A stretch of DNA of 64,000 nt. It comes from Gnetum montanum (lineage: Eukaryota; Streptophyta; Gnetopsida; Gnetales; Gnetaceae). This document shows positions 24,342 through 36,042 of this stretch, in pieces; the first letter of the stretch is position 1; each line of letters begins with the position of its first letter. The notes below the pieces were generated by a model. The model was not told where the DNA came from. It did no database searches and saw only the letters and a list, made by a program, of their open reading frames with translations. The translations under genes and the position numbers were made by a program. Where the stretch lies: contig MNCI01012738.1 of assembly GCA_015680685.1 (NCBI GenBank), forward strand, positions 23,671 to 87,670. Direction: 5' to 3'.

Positions 24342-27300
24342 TTAAACATCATGGATAGGAGGATCGTCCCCTTTGGACCCGCTGGCATCATGGATCCCTG
24401 CTCCACTGGGGCAAGCTTCCTGAACATTATCGTCGCATTGATCCTATAAAATGCAAAAGAAACAATCAACATAAGGATAAAAGAAAAAAAATTTCAACCA
24501 TTATTCAACGAACAAATTTTATGGCAATAAAATGCTTACTGAAGGGGACCCCCCTAAACCGAATTCTAGCCTACAGAGGATTTCCTCCCTTGAGATGCTA
24601 GCCCAATGAGTCCCATCAAGGCCTAGATTGACGTTTACCAAAGCCTTCCCCTTATCAAAAGCCGACCAGGTAGGATGCTTTAAAGGGAATTCACCCATAG
24701 AAACCTCCCCAGAAGTGGTTGTAATTAACCTTGTAGGTGATTCCATCTCAACAGTTATATTCTGAGCAAAGGTATCAAACGCAGAACGTAGACCCAAGCC
24801 CTCTTCAAACATTTCTAGCTAACGCTTTTCAATGGATACTTATTTCAATGATTTCTTATAATGGTTCTTGTGGTTCTTCTCATCTTGACCCCACTTACGC
24901 ACCTTGGAAGCGAAAGCCTTCCAATCTTGGCACTTGAGGTTCAATAGATCTACCTGGGCCTTACGCTCTGCTAGTTTCCTGGTCAGTGACATGTGGCGAT
25001 TGAGCAGGTTCTAGTACCTAGTATAAGTGACCTCAGAAGTCTGCCAAGAACAATCACCACTTAGTCTAGCCGAGGCAAACTCATATCGAGCCTTGAGATC
25101 ATTATGCTCAATTGATAACTCAGAAACTGCTTTCTCCTTTGCTTGGACTTGCAACCACAACTATTCGATGGAACGCCTACAAGTCCAAAGCAATTTGGCG
25201 TTGTGTACAAGACATTCCGCCACCTCGTCATAAACTAGCCTTGGTACTTGCTCGACTTCTGGGGGTAGTGTAGGCAAACTCTCAATGCTAACTGTCTCAG
25301 ATGGATCCCACCTCAGTTTGGCACCTACACACACGGAAAGAACAAACGTTAAAATGACAAAAATGGGGTGTTAAACTCTAAAGCTGCAAAAGACTAGAAA
25401 CATTTGTACCTATCTCAGGGTGGGCTTCCTGAATACGTTCAATCACCTCCTCAGCGATACCAGCCACAAAATCCATTTTACTTGGCATCTTGGTCCAAGT
25501 AAATGATCCACAAGTACGAGACAAACTAATCTCCGTGGTCCTTTGAGGGGGAGCCATTTTCATGGGCACGTCCAGCCACATCGTTCTAGTTTTACTACCT
25601 TCGTCTAGAAGGGATGAAAACATAAAAGTAAAACACCATAAAAACAACAACTCACAAAGCAAGACAATAAAATAAAAGGAAATATATCATGTTCTTTGTC
25701 TCCTTCTGGGTTTGGGGGTTCACCTAAGTCCAGTCTTCCCTTAAGGAAGCTGCTAAATATTTCATCAACACCACTCTGGTCATTGACCAGTTCTGTCTCT
25801 GTAGTGTCTTCCCCCAACTCTTCCATCCCTCCCACCTAATCTTTGCCCACATCTTCCTCCTCACTCATTAATTCCGTTGTAGCTTCCTAATCTTCAATCA
25901 TGGTCTCTAATTCCTACCTCTTCACTTCTCGAGTCAATTCTGAAGGCATCAGTGGCATGTAAGCGATCAAAATAAAAACTATGAATAAGAAAAAAAGGAA
26001 AATGCAATAAGTGTGCCAAGTTTACTTACCTCAGATAGACATCTTGAACTGTATGTGCTTCACTTGTGGCTCTTCCACATTTGAGGCCACCTCTGTTGAG
26101 CGTTCACGCTTCGAGAGCTTCGATTTGGCTTTTCCAATTGTCTCTTTGATGACACGTTCAGCTCTCTTGGCAGTATATGGTATGTCGTCTAGTTCCAACC
26201 CCACACTGTCACATGTGTGGATCGAGGTACTAGATGACCCTCCTATCGTGATAGACATAGATTCATCAATCCCCTCAAGAGCATCTTGGGACTCAGCTAT
26301 CTCAAATAGATGATTGATCCACGGGTGAGATAGTTGAGTTCGATCCCGTAGGACATATTTATTGTCCATGCGAACCACTAGAAACTCGGCCAAGCGGCGA
26401 AGATAGCCAGCGAAGAATGCAAAAGTGAAATGGGACTACACCTCAACGTTTGAGCATAATCACACTATATCCTTATGAAGGCCCGACAACAAAAATTGAG
26501 CCCAGTTATAATGCATCCCAGTTTCTAAGATGGTTCGCATGATACGCACAGCTTCAACACCAAGACTCCTTACCTGGGATAGGGACTTAGGGAACACTTG
26601 TTCCCTAAATAGGGGATATAATTCATTAACCTCCTCAACCTTTGACTTCCCCTACATAGGGAATTCCTTGGCACCCTTGACAATACCCAACCAGTTCTCC
26701 AGCTCACGTACCATATGAAGCTCTTTTTGAGCCCTGTCCAAAACTACATTTACACCATCCACTGGTACACCAAACATGTCTGAAAAGAATTCGACCAACA
26801 GATGGAAGACTATCTTGACACCCTTAATATGGGTGCTATAGTAGGAGACGGACTTGTTGAATGAATCCACAATCCCGATCATTTTAGCTATCGACACATC
26901 AGGTCTCGGGGTTGTAAAGAGCTCCATAAGGTCGGCATCATCTAAACAACGGATATTGGACGGCGAGACATTTCTATGCTTTACTGATCTCCCCAAACTT
27001 CATTGATAGAGTACTCTCTATTCATCCTGTCGTGACAGGATCTCCGCCAGGAGGGACATCAACTGTAAGTACATTTTGAAACCAGCACGTCAGTATAACC
27101 CCTAGCAATCGGACAAACACACTAAGGCATCCAGAAAATATAGTCACTTACCTTCAGTTGTGGACTTAGAGGTGCTAGAAGTTAGGTCAGCATCATGAGG
27201 GAAGAATGGTCCCTTACACGACCAATCCCCATGCAACCACCCACGAGTCGTGCATTGTGCAAACGCTCTAGAAAATTGTTTATGAAAATGGACAATATCA

Positions 27301-28019
27301 CCCTTGGTTTGAGCTAACACAGCTCCGCAAAGGGTGGGATCCATCATAAACATCTCTAGAGCAGTATGAGCCAGGGCAAGCCCATCATCATCAACGCATG
27401 TCCCATCTTGGTTAACTTGGGGCCTGCAAAAGGATGGTCGTCAAAACACATAAATGAAAACCCAAACGATCTTACCTCTCTACCCGGTACACTATACCAG
27501 GAAGATTCTGAAATAATGTGTGTGCACGCATGGCGAAAAACAAGGTGTTGTTGAGATAATTATGCCCTCGGGGCAATAGGTCCCACATGCGCGCTAATGG
27601 GTGAGTAGATCTGGGCCCACCATAGGGACCTTCCTCGATCACAAGCGGACCCTCATCAATATCCTCCATGAAGACCATGACGCCCTCTGAAGCTCCTGGC
27701 AACATAGCCTCAAGCAGACTCCATGCCACTTTTTCACTCAGATGTGACTAGACCACCACCTTAAATCTATCTAGGATGAAGGTGAGGAATTCACATGCCC
27801 CTTCCCTAAACCAGACCCCATTGTTGTCAATGGTCAGATTAGGGGTAGGTTCATCGACCTCAAGGAGGCCAAACCATGCCAGTACTTCGACTAGATCAGG
27901 GGTAGGTTTAGTGTCCCTGCAAGTAACCAAAATGCCACAATAAATCAGCCATACATGAAAAGGAGATAAAACAACAAAATTCCATGTTGTAGGCCAACAC
28001 TTTAAAAAAAATCAAAAAC

Positions 28020-28680
28020 TGTTCACACACGGCGTATACGCTGCGAAGAAGCCATCTACGCTCGGCGTATATGCCCCCAAAAAAATCAAACAAAACAAAA
28101 TAGTTAACTGTTCACACTCGGCGTGTACGCTGCCTAAAAAAAAGAAAACTGTTCATGCTCAGCGTATACGCTGTAAAAACTGCCAACGTATACACTATGA
28201 AAACCATCTATGCTATATGCTGTAAAAAACTTCCAGCGTATACGTTGTAAAAATAGTTTACGCTGAACACTGTGCAAATAGTTTATGCTATATGTTGTAA
28301 AAACATGTCAGTGTATATGCTGTGAGAAGTTCCCACTGTACGCTGTGAAAATAGTCAGCGTATACACTGAGGAAATCGTCTGCGCTACATACTAATAAAA
28401 TCATCTACGCTATATATTGTTAAAACCCTCTATGCTACACTATTCAAATTGTCTACGCTGTATGCTAAGGAAACCTTCTATGCTCAGCGTACAGACCCTA
28501 TACGCTATAGAGACCCTCTACGCTACGGACCTATGCTCAGCGTATAGGCCCTCTACGCTAACCCTCTACGCTGCGAATCTACAGGCCCTTTATGCTATAA
28601 AACTATTTATGATATAAAGTTGTTTACGCTACAAAACCCTTTACGCTACCAAAATTGTCTACGTCGGCAAGACTGTCTAC
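28020..28680 (-). repeat. GCGTATACGC array in intron 1 of the C antisense gene
   Basis: More than 20 copies of TACGCTGT/GCGTATACGC-type units lie between exon 1 and exon 2 of the reverse-strand gene. The motif is the same as in the A and C LTR U3 regions and the C leader. Confidence 0.8.
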
Positions 28681-28727
28681 CCCAGATGACAAGTACAGAT
28701 AAAAATAATCAATAGAGGCAAGATTAT

Positions 28728-28821
28728 AGCCTACCTGTGTGACGATCTAGGCCATGATGGAACCCTTGGCCTANCAGCCTACCTGTGTGACGATCTAGGC
28801 CATGATGGAACCCTTGGCCTA
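28728..28821. other. Assembly seam: single N between direct copies of about 46 bp
   Basis: GCCTACCTGTGTGACGATCT and the bases that follow occur before the N at 28774 and again just after it. An unmerged contig overlap explains this better than a true duplication. It lies over the exon 1 donor of the antisense gene. Confidence 0.75.
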
Positions 28822-29146
28822 GGCAAACACTGCAACATGGCCCCACTTTTCTCTGCGAAAGTCAGGTCAGGCCCCTTCCTCCCCTGGCCTTCTACCTCCT
28901 TGCCCTTGCCCATTCCAGCATCCTTTACGCTGCAACGGACAAGGTTTACACTGAGGTTTGAGGCTGCACGTTGAGCTGAACCTCAACACTGAGCTTGAGC
29001 CTCTATGATCATGCTTACGGTGACGCTTGATCCTCTATGCTCTATGTTTACGCTGGGGTTTGGTGGTTTACACTTACGCGGGAGGTTTACGCTTAGGCTC
29101 CGGCTCGCTTCAAGTTCGGTAACTCTGACAACTGACAGCTGCACAC

Positions 29147-29154
29147 TATATATA
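29147..29154 (-). promoter_or_regulatory. TATA box of the C antisense gene
   Basis: On the reverse strand GCTATATATAGTG lies about 235 bases upstream of the ATG at 28913. A CpG-rich stretch with TACGC motifs (28930-29110) lies between. Confidence 0.5.
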
Positions 29155-29262
29155 GCACCGCACTACCACCGTTGTCGCCACCGCCTTGCATTTCGCTTTC
29201 TTTTATTTATTTATTTCTTTTATCATTAATTTTAATTAAAATTGGGCAAAATAAAAAATACA

Positions 29263-29285
29263 ATATATATATATATATATATATA
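29263..29285. repeat. (TA)n microsatellite
   Basis: Eleven to twelve TA units directly upstream of the antisense promoter, on the RT side. Confidence 0.9.
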
Positions 29286-29329
29286 GGATGAACACTACCA
29301 CACGCCCACACTAAACCATGGCGCAAACT

Positions 29330-29575
29330 CTCCTGTGCAAATTATTCGGCCTGGTATGGCCTTAAATTGCCATGACATCCCGATATGGCCTTAAACTGCC
29401 ACCTGTGGATCACATTTGGCCCGGTAAGATCTTAAACTGCCACCTACAGACCACACGCAACCCAATAAGACCTTAAAATGCCACATCCGGCTCGGTAAGC
29501 CCTTAAACTACCACACATGACCCGGTAAGGCCTTAAACTGCCATGCATCCCGGTGCGATGATAAACCACCATTAT
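29330..29575 (+). repeat. Element C right spacer: GGCCTTAAACTGCCA array
   Basis: Six to seven units of CCCGGTAAGACCTTAAACTGCCA with a period of about 35 bp. This is the partner of the block at 23815-24010, and the two bracket the antisense gene. Confidence 0.85.
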
Positions 29576-29595
29576 GCATGTACACATGATTTACA

Positions 29596-32500
29596 TTGCC
29601 AAGGAACATGAAACAAAACCTATTAGCTCATTCTTCCCTCTATTTATTGGCAGGAGTAAGCTCGATGGATTGTCGGCATTTATCCACACCCTTGATCATC
29701 GATGGACCGTATGGGAAAATCACAAGAGAAATCAACATAAACTCCATCAACTTAGGTACATCAATGGAAGACACACTCATAGCCTCAACACAGCAAACAC
29801 TAGATACCTACAGAGGCATGACAAGATCTCTCGACATAGAATCCGAAAGTATCACTGAAGACCCGTTGACTAAAACCCCCATCATTATGCCTAATGGTGA
29901 AACCAAAATATTAAAATTAAGTACATTATTACAACCTCAACTGGCCAAAGAAATAGAAGATGTGCTTCAAAACAACATGAAAGCATTCTCTTGATCTTAC
30001 ACTGACATGCTCGAGTTAGATCCAAGAATCGTCCAGCACAATATTATCCTTGATCCAAAATTGAGGCCAGTAAAATAAAAGGCATGAAAGGTTAAACCTG
30101 AGGTAGCATTGGCAGTTCACAATGAGATCACCAAGCTTTATCATGCATGATTCATTCAGGTTGTCAACTACGTCGATTGGGTATCCAACATGGTCATTGT
30201 CCTGAAAAAGAATGGAAGCATTCGCTTATGCATTGACTTCCGGGATCTAAACGTTGCGACATAAAAGATGATTTTCCTGTACCCAGCATCAATCAACTTG
30301 TTGACTCAACCACTGGGCATGCCCTATTGTCTTTTATGGATGGCTTCTCGGGATACAATCAAATACGCATTAACCCGGAGCATCGGCTTCGGACTACCTT
30401 CATGACACCATGGGGAACCTTTTGTTACATAATGATGCCTTTCGGTCTCAAGAATGCTGGGGCCACATATCAAAGCATCATGACATTCATTTTTAGCGAT
30501 TACATGCTGCACTCACTCAACGACTATGTAGATGATATCGTGGTTAAATCAAAAACATCAGAACAACACGTACAAGATCTTGACCTAGTACTAAAGCATT
30601 TTTTAAAATATGAGCTGAGACATAACCTAAAGAAATGTGTCTTCGGAGTCAAAATAGGCAAGATGCTTGGATTCATAGCACCTCAAAAGTAGGGATACGA
30701 GTAGACCCTGATAAAGTTAAGGCTATAACAAACTTAAAACCACCTAGCAACCTTACCGAACTCCGAGGTCTACAAGGTAGATTACAATTTATTAGGTGCT
30801 TCATAGAGAAACTAACGGACAAGTTGAAACCTATGAACCACTTGCTACACAAGAACATCCATTTTAAATGGGCTTCATAGTGCCAGGAAGCATTTGACAA
30901 TATTAAAACAACACTTGTTCAGCTACCCATAGTTTATCCACCTCAAAATGATAAACCATTTTACATCTACCTGACCACTTTGGACTTGTCAATCGCGTCC
31001 ATGAGAAGAAGTATAACAGGGTGGAGAGGTCATGTTTAGCTCTTACCTTTTCCTTAAAAAAATGGTGACATTACCTCTTCCATAACCAAGTCAACGTAAT
31101 CTGCAAGGATAATGTGCTCAAAGCCATCACAGGAAACATTTATGAGTCAAGTAGAATAGCCCGGTGGAAAGCCATGATAGCTGAGTTTGACCTACACTAC
31201 ATAGCGCAAGCTTCAGTTAAGGGTCAAGCCATAGTGAATCAAATGACCGCATCACCAATGCATGATCAAGCAATGATAGAACCAGAGTTCTCTGATGAAA
31301 ATGTAAATGTAATAGACATAGTGCCCGATGAATACGATACCATCTTGAATTTTGATGGGGCATCCACCTCTCGAGGGGGAAGTGCTGCTGCCGTCATCAC
31401 CTATCCTTCTGGGGAGATCCGACCCTTTGCTTATCATTTCGACTTTCACTGTACCAATAACGTAGCAAAGTACGAAGGTCTCCTTAGAGGTCTTATGATA
31501 GCACTAGCCTCAGACATCACACGACTAGTGGTTAGGGGAGACTCACAATTGGTTCTGAACCAAGTCACAGATGTTTACACATGCAAGATGCAACATTTAC
31601 AGCCATACTGTGACTTAGCCAAACACTTAATGAAGAAATTCGAAAAGATGGACGTACAACATGTCTTCAGAAATGATAATACCATCGTAGATGCACTAGC
31701 CACCCTAGCACTAAACATATTGCCTGACATGTTCCATACATTGCCAAGCTCCATAATCAATTGTGCCAAACCCATAACCGATACTCTCGATACGTCGCCA
31801 ATTGCATCCATTAGTACAACACACACAGTAGAATGGTATGATGACATAAAATAGTACCTTCTACGCAGTGAAACACCGCAACACTTAAAAAATGCACAAA
31901 AAGATGCGGTACAAAAGCGTTCTCGGCAATATGCACTAGTAGGGGACACGTGTGTCGTCGATCCTATGAAGGCATACTACTAACATGTGTTAGTAGCACT
32001 GATGCCCAAACCATCGTTGAGCAAGTACACGATGGACTATGCGAAGGACATATAGCACCAAAAGCAATGGCAACCAAAATAAGACGCTTAGGCTATTATT
32101 GGCCACACATGGAGTTTGATTGTCTATCCAAGGCTAAAACATGCAGTACCTATCAAAGACATAGTAATCTAATCCATGTCCCACCAAATGACTTGCATAC
32201 AGCACATATCACATGGCCCTTTCAAAAGTGGGGGTTGGACATTATCGGACCAATAACACCCTCATCTTCTGTAGGGCATAGTTTCATCATAACCATGACA
32301 GAGTATTTCACGAAGTGGGTAGAAGTTGTTCCACTTAGAAAAACCACATCTAAACATGTATGCAACTTCATTCTTGAAAACATCGTGACCCGTTTTGGTA
32401 TCCCCATGACCATCATCACCGATAACAGGCCACAATTCAGCAGTGTCGAAACCAAAACTTTCTATGAAAGTTTGGGAATAAAAAACTCATTTTCATCCCC

Positions 32501-33064
32501 CTACTACCCTCAGAGAAATGGGCAAGCAGAGGCCACGAATAAAACTATCATTATAGTACTTAAAAATATGCTTACCCAAAGCAAGAAAATATGGCACAAA
32601 CAGCTGGTATACGCATTATGGACTTATCGCACTACGCATCGGACTTCAACAGGTAAAACCCCATATAATCTTATTTATGGTTCAGAAGCCATTTTACCCT
32701 TGGAATTACAGGTACCATCTTTAAGGATCACACTTTCTGGACTCCTGGACGAAGGGCAAAACAATGACCTACGCATCATTGACTTGGACTCAGTGGAGGA
32801 GGAACGCCTACGTGCACTCGATCAGATTGAATGGTACCAAAAATGACAACGACAATGCCATCGGTATGACATTCATAAAAACCCTATCAAAGAAGGTGAC
32901 CTTGTACTTAAGGTTGTTCGGGAACACCCGGATAAATTCTCAACCAACTAGGAAGGGCCTTACTTGGTCACCAAAGCATATGACAACGGAGCATTCAAGT
33001 TAGGCTCGTAAATATGGAAGGGAATGAGCTCGCAAATCTGACCAATCACTCATTCTTGAAATCA
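29596..33064 (+). pseudogene. pol: Element C pol: RT, RNase H, second RNase H, integrase
   Basis: TTTATTGGCAG/GAG at about 29643-29656 looks like a 3' splice acceptor near the pol start. RT covers 30000-30880 with YVDD at about 30523-30534, a frameshift near 30260 and a stop near 30690. RNase H has lost about 70-80 bases near 30990 compared with A. The second RNase H is at 31350-31720 (LNFDGASTSRGG). Integrase is at 31990-33000, with WGLDIIG near 32232, TDN at about 32419 (followed by RPQF, not GPQF) and E near 32530. The Trp of NWEGPY is TAG near 32948, as in A and B. It is a close relative of A and inactive. Confidence 0.85.
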
Positions 33065-33084
33065 TTCTACATTTGAGTATAGGC

Positions 33085-33480
33085 TCAGGTACGTGTTCGT
33101 CCTGGCATCATNTACATTTGAGTATAGGCTCAGGTACGTGTTCGTCCTGGCATCATGACGGTAAACTGATACCACAGCTCGTCCTGGCATCATGATGGTA
33201 AACTAATACCACAGCTCGTCCTAGCATCATGACGGTAAACTAATATCACAGAGTATCCGCAAAGACAATAAAATAGCACCTGTCTGGCACGATAGTAAAC
33301 TGCCATAGTTGCATTCACCAGAGTCCGCTAAGATTATAAAATGGTTTGCCTCTTCACGGTCCACTAAGACTAAAAAACTAGCAATGCATCGTCCACCATG
33401 ACGCTAAACAGGAAATGTCCAATGGGTCATGACATAAAACTAACCCATGATAGTCTGCTAAGACTATAAACTGGCAATTC
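33085..33480 (+). repeat. Element C 3' UTR array, with an assembly seam at 33112
   Basis: Units of CGTCCTGGCATCATGACGG..AAACTGATACCACAG match A, drifting to GTCCGCTAAGA..AAACTGGC. A single N at 33112 sits between two copies of TACATTTGAGTATAGGCTCA and the following bases, which is probably an unmerged contig overlap. Confidence 0.8.
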
Positions 33481-34445
33481 CGTCTCTGGTTACTCAATCG
33501 GTGGCTACATTCAAACTTCATCAGAATTGCTGCATCGCTCGCCATCGGCCGATCCTAACAATATTGCTACCATTCATATATAGTGCCTGAAATCTCATCT
33601 GGTGCCTTTGTTTCATCCATAGATATTTAAGTCTAAGCTTGCTTACTCACTAATGGTTTTCTTGTCTTCCTGGAGTTGTGTTTGCAGGATGACACTCAGA
33701 GGTGTTCGTACAAGAATGCACTTCGTCATAAGCAACACAGTGAGACGTTATTCATAGCACATGTGACAAGACTAATTAAGCCATTCACTAGTACATCCCC
33801 CATTTCATATCCCGCCTATCCCTCAACACCTTATACTTGGTTACATGCCAGGCACACCCAGTACAACTCAAAACATCAAACATACCGTTGCATATTGTGC
33901 CACTCTTAAGTAGTTGCAACTCACAATATGGCATTTGAGCATGAGCATAAGAACACAAAAAAAAAAGTCGTCCCTTCCCACATAAAACATAATACAGGAC
34001 CGCAGTTACCTCAAAAGCAAACGCTCATGTCTAAAAAAATCAAGAAACATCCCGTTGCATGGCTTTGGCTCTTCGCCAACAAGCTCCCCCTAAACACCAA
34101 ACAAGGGTCCTGTTCCTCCAGAGAATGCAACACTTCATCACGTGGCTTTGGTTCTGCCAACAAGTCCTCTCAGACACTAACCAAGAGTCTTGTTCCACCA
34201 AAGGATGCACATCTCATGTCTTGATTCTGAGTCTGCTAAACAATGGCTATTGACAAGGATCAGCATGACCCGTATACACACCAGAACCTCCCCTTCACTA
34301 TGCACAACCTTGATTCATCCCGAATCCCCAAAGTTTCCCTTCCCCTATCAAATACAAATTCCACTTCCCACAATCCCATGTACTGCTGAACACGATGCGA
34401 TGATGTCTAGTCAGGTGGTAAAGGACAAAGTCTCTATCCAGTTGC
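33481..34445 (+). other. Element C 3' UTR
   Basis: Related along its length to A 3251-4171. It has GTGTTTGCAG/GATGACAC near 33678-33696 (acceptor-like) and a 65-codon frame at 34027 starting MSKKIKKHPVAWLW, parallel to A. No known domain. Confidence 0.4.
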
Positions 34446-34530
34446 TTGTGGTGTTTTGCACTTCTTTGTCGACGCTTCTCAAGTCGATTCCTCTAAGCGT
34501 CAACAAAGAGGGGCCAATGAAACACCACAA
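34446..34530 (+). promoter_or_regulatory. Polypurine tract inside a stem-loop at the 3' LTR border (C)
   Basis: The outer stem TTGTGGTGTTT (34446-34456) pairs with AAACACCACAA (34520-34530) at 11 of 11. The inner stem CTTTGTCGACGCTT (34464-34477) pairs with AAGCGTCAACAAAG (34495-34508) at 13 of 14. The polypurine tract AAAGAGGGGCCAA (34505-34517) lies on the 3' side between the two stems. Confidence 0.8.
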
Positions 34531-36042
34531 AATTCTGAGCTTAGTACTTTTCCAACAAGAATCAAGCTAATTCACGATGCTTCCCAGCATGACTAAAGCT
34601 TGAGGGCCCCACAGATAGCTTCAAGCAGAGTTGAACTCAATGAGGAGCAGTTCCTTGGGACCCACCGACGACCACGACAACATCTGCTATCAAATATGGC
34701 AATTTCAGGGCTCGAAGTACTTAGTTTTCACTAAGTATACATTCTCAGCATATACGCCCAACATTCTCAGCATATACACCCAGCGTATACGCCCAACATT
34801 CTCAGCGTATACACCCAGCGTATACGCCCAAGATTGCATCTACAGCATAGATGCCCAGCGTAGACGACCAGCATATACGCCCAGCGTACACGCCTCACAT
34901 GTATGCTCAGCATGTACGACTGAGGTATACGCTCAGCATGCAACCCCCAAAGACAGCATGAAAATAGCATTTCAGAGCAAGATTTGGTACAAGGCATCAA
35001 CTCACACAAATAGAGAAATCATCAGATGTTGATATCCTACATCCTGGAGTCTATACGCTGAGCATGTACATCCTGTACGCCTAGCGTATATGCCCAATAG
35101 ACATAGCGTATACGCCTAGCGTATATGCCCAACATATATGCCCAGCAGGTACAAAGTATCAAATCAAGGTCAGCTGAGCTGAACACCTACAGGCAGCATC
35201 TTCATGGCATCTGAATTCAAATCTGAAGGACAAACGACTTCTTCTGTTTTGATCAAGTCTGTACACCACGGTCACATGTCTAGGATGTATATGCTAGCGT
35301 ACAGTCGTATACGCTGGCGTACAACAATATACGCTGGCGTGTAGCAGTTTATGCTAGCATACAACACGTTGAACACTTGTAAATTTTATTCTTTCACACA
35401 CGGTCAATGCGCCATATGTCACGCAACCCAAGTCTAACGACTAAACCTGTATAAAACCCCCAATTTTCCATTAGATCGAGGTTAGAAATTTTGAGCAAAC
35501 CAAAGAGAAAAATAGAGATGCTAAGAACCAGAGCAAGATTCCTGTATGCTGGACCTCAACCCTACACACTGAGCATACAGCCTCTACACTGTGCCTGCAG
35601 ATTGAACCAGCAGTCATCCCTGCATCCACCGGGGTTGTTCGTCCGCCTTGTGTCAAAGCCACGACTGCGTTAGACCGGTGCATTATAACTCTCATTTTGT
35701 AATAACATTGCTACATTTCCTTGCTACAATTTGTTACAGTTTTCCATTCATTGTTGCATGTTTACTGTTTACACTATTATATGTTTACGCTATGTTTACA
35801 TCAGTTACGCCGTTTACACTCCGTTTTATATTAGTTACGTCATTTACATATAACCCAGCGTATAAGGCTTCGGTGTACATTCGGGGAAATCCTTGTCTGA
35901 TCCACATGCGGACCACTCAAGGTACTCTGCCTTAGTTAATTCCAGCTTGCCCTCAAGAAAACGTAAGGTCTTCTGTGCATGTCCAGAAATCTCCAGGTTT
36001 CTGTTTCCTTTCAGCCGGAGACCAATGATTTCAGATGGTACA
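34518..36042 (+). mobile_element. Element C 3' LTR
   Basis: Starts TGAAACACCACAAAATTCTG and ends GATGGTACA. GCGTATACGCCC palindromes lie at 34740-35130 and a TATA box (TATAAAAC) at 35450-35457. Differences from the 5' LTR are mainly C to T or G to A. The following bases are the D protease lead-in. Confidence 0.9.

Larger units (their letters stand above)
24342..28913 (-). pseudogene. Antisense multi-exon gene carried by element C (unknown accessory protein)
   Basis: I infer seven exons on the reverse strand from GT-AG borders: 28913-28783, 27916-27476, 27423-27152, 27062-26030, 25939 to about 25656, 25610-25410, 25324-24540 and 24443-24342, with the third-last border unclear. Donors read GTAGGC, GTAAGA, GTAAGT, GTAAGT, GTACAA and GTAAGC. 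The product would start MGKGKEVEGQGRKGPD. A globular part carries DLMELFTTP, FGVPVDGV and MHYNWAQFLLSGL. A coiled-coil-like stretch (about 25200-24870) and an acidic tail ending DDPPIHDV follow. The last intron has the same position and phase as in D. A few in-frame stops suggest a decaying copy. The globular part loosely recalls plant-mobile or 'putative plant transposon protein' domains; I am not sure. It lies opposite to and between protease and RT. Confidence 0.7.
17516..36042 (+). mobile_element. Element C: complete Tat-like LTR retrotransposon, 18.5 kb
   Basis: The element is bounded by two LTRs with TG...CA ends. In a 280-bp stretch aligned by eye (18401-18680 against 35465-35740) they differ at about 5% of positions. 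The flanking target duplication is ATTTT (17511-17515) against ATTTG (36043-36047), one mismatch. D protease-leader sequence continues across the insertion. Order: LTR, primer site, leader repeats, gag, protease, repeat block, antisense gene, promoter with GCGTATACGC array, repeat block, RT-RNase H-integrase, 3' repeats, polypurine tract, LTR. Every sense frame is broken. Confidence 0.9.

Noticed and set aside
24519-27930. Reading the reverse-strand frames in C as a captured host gene or a separate DNA transposon
   Set aside because: The same gene sits at the same place in D and E, bracketed by element-specific repeats, so it belongs to the retroelement family. There are no terminal inverted repeats or target duplications around it.
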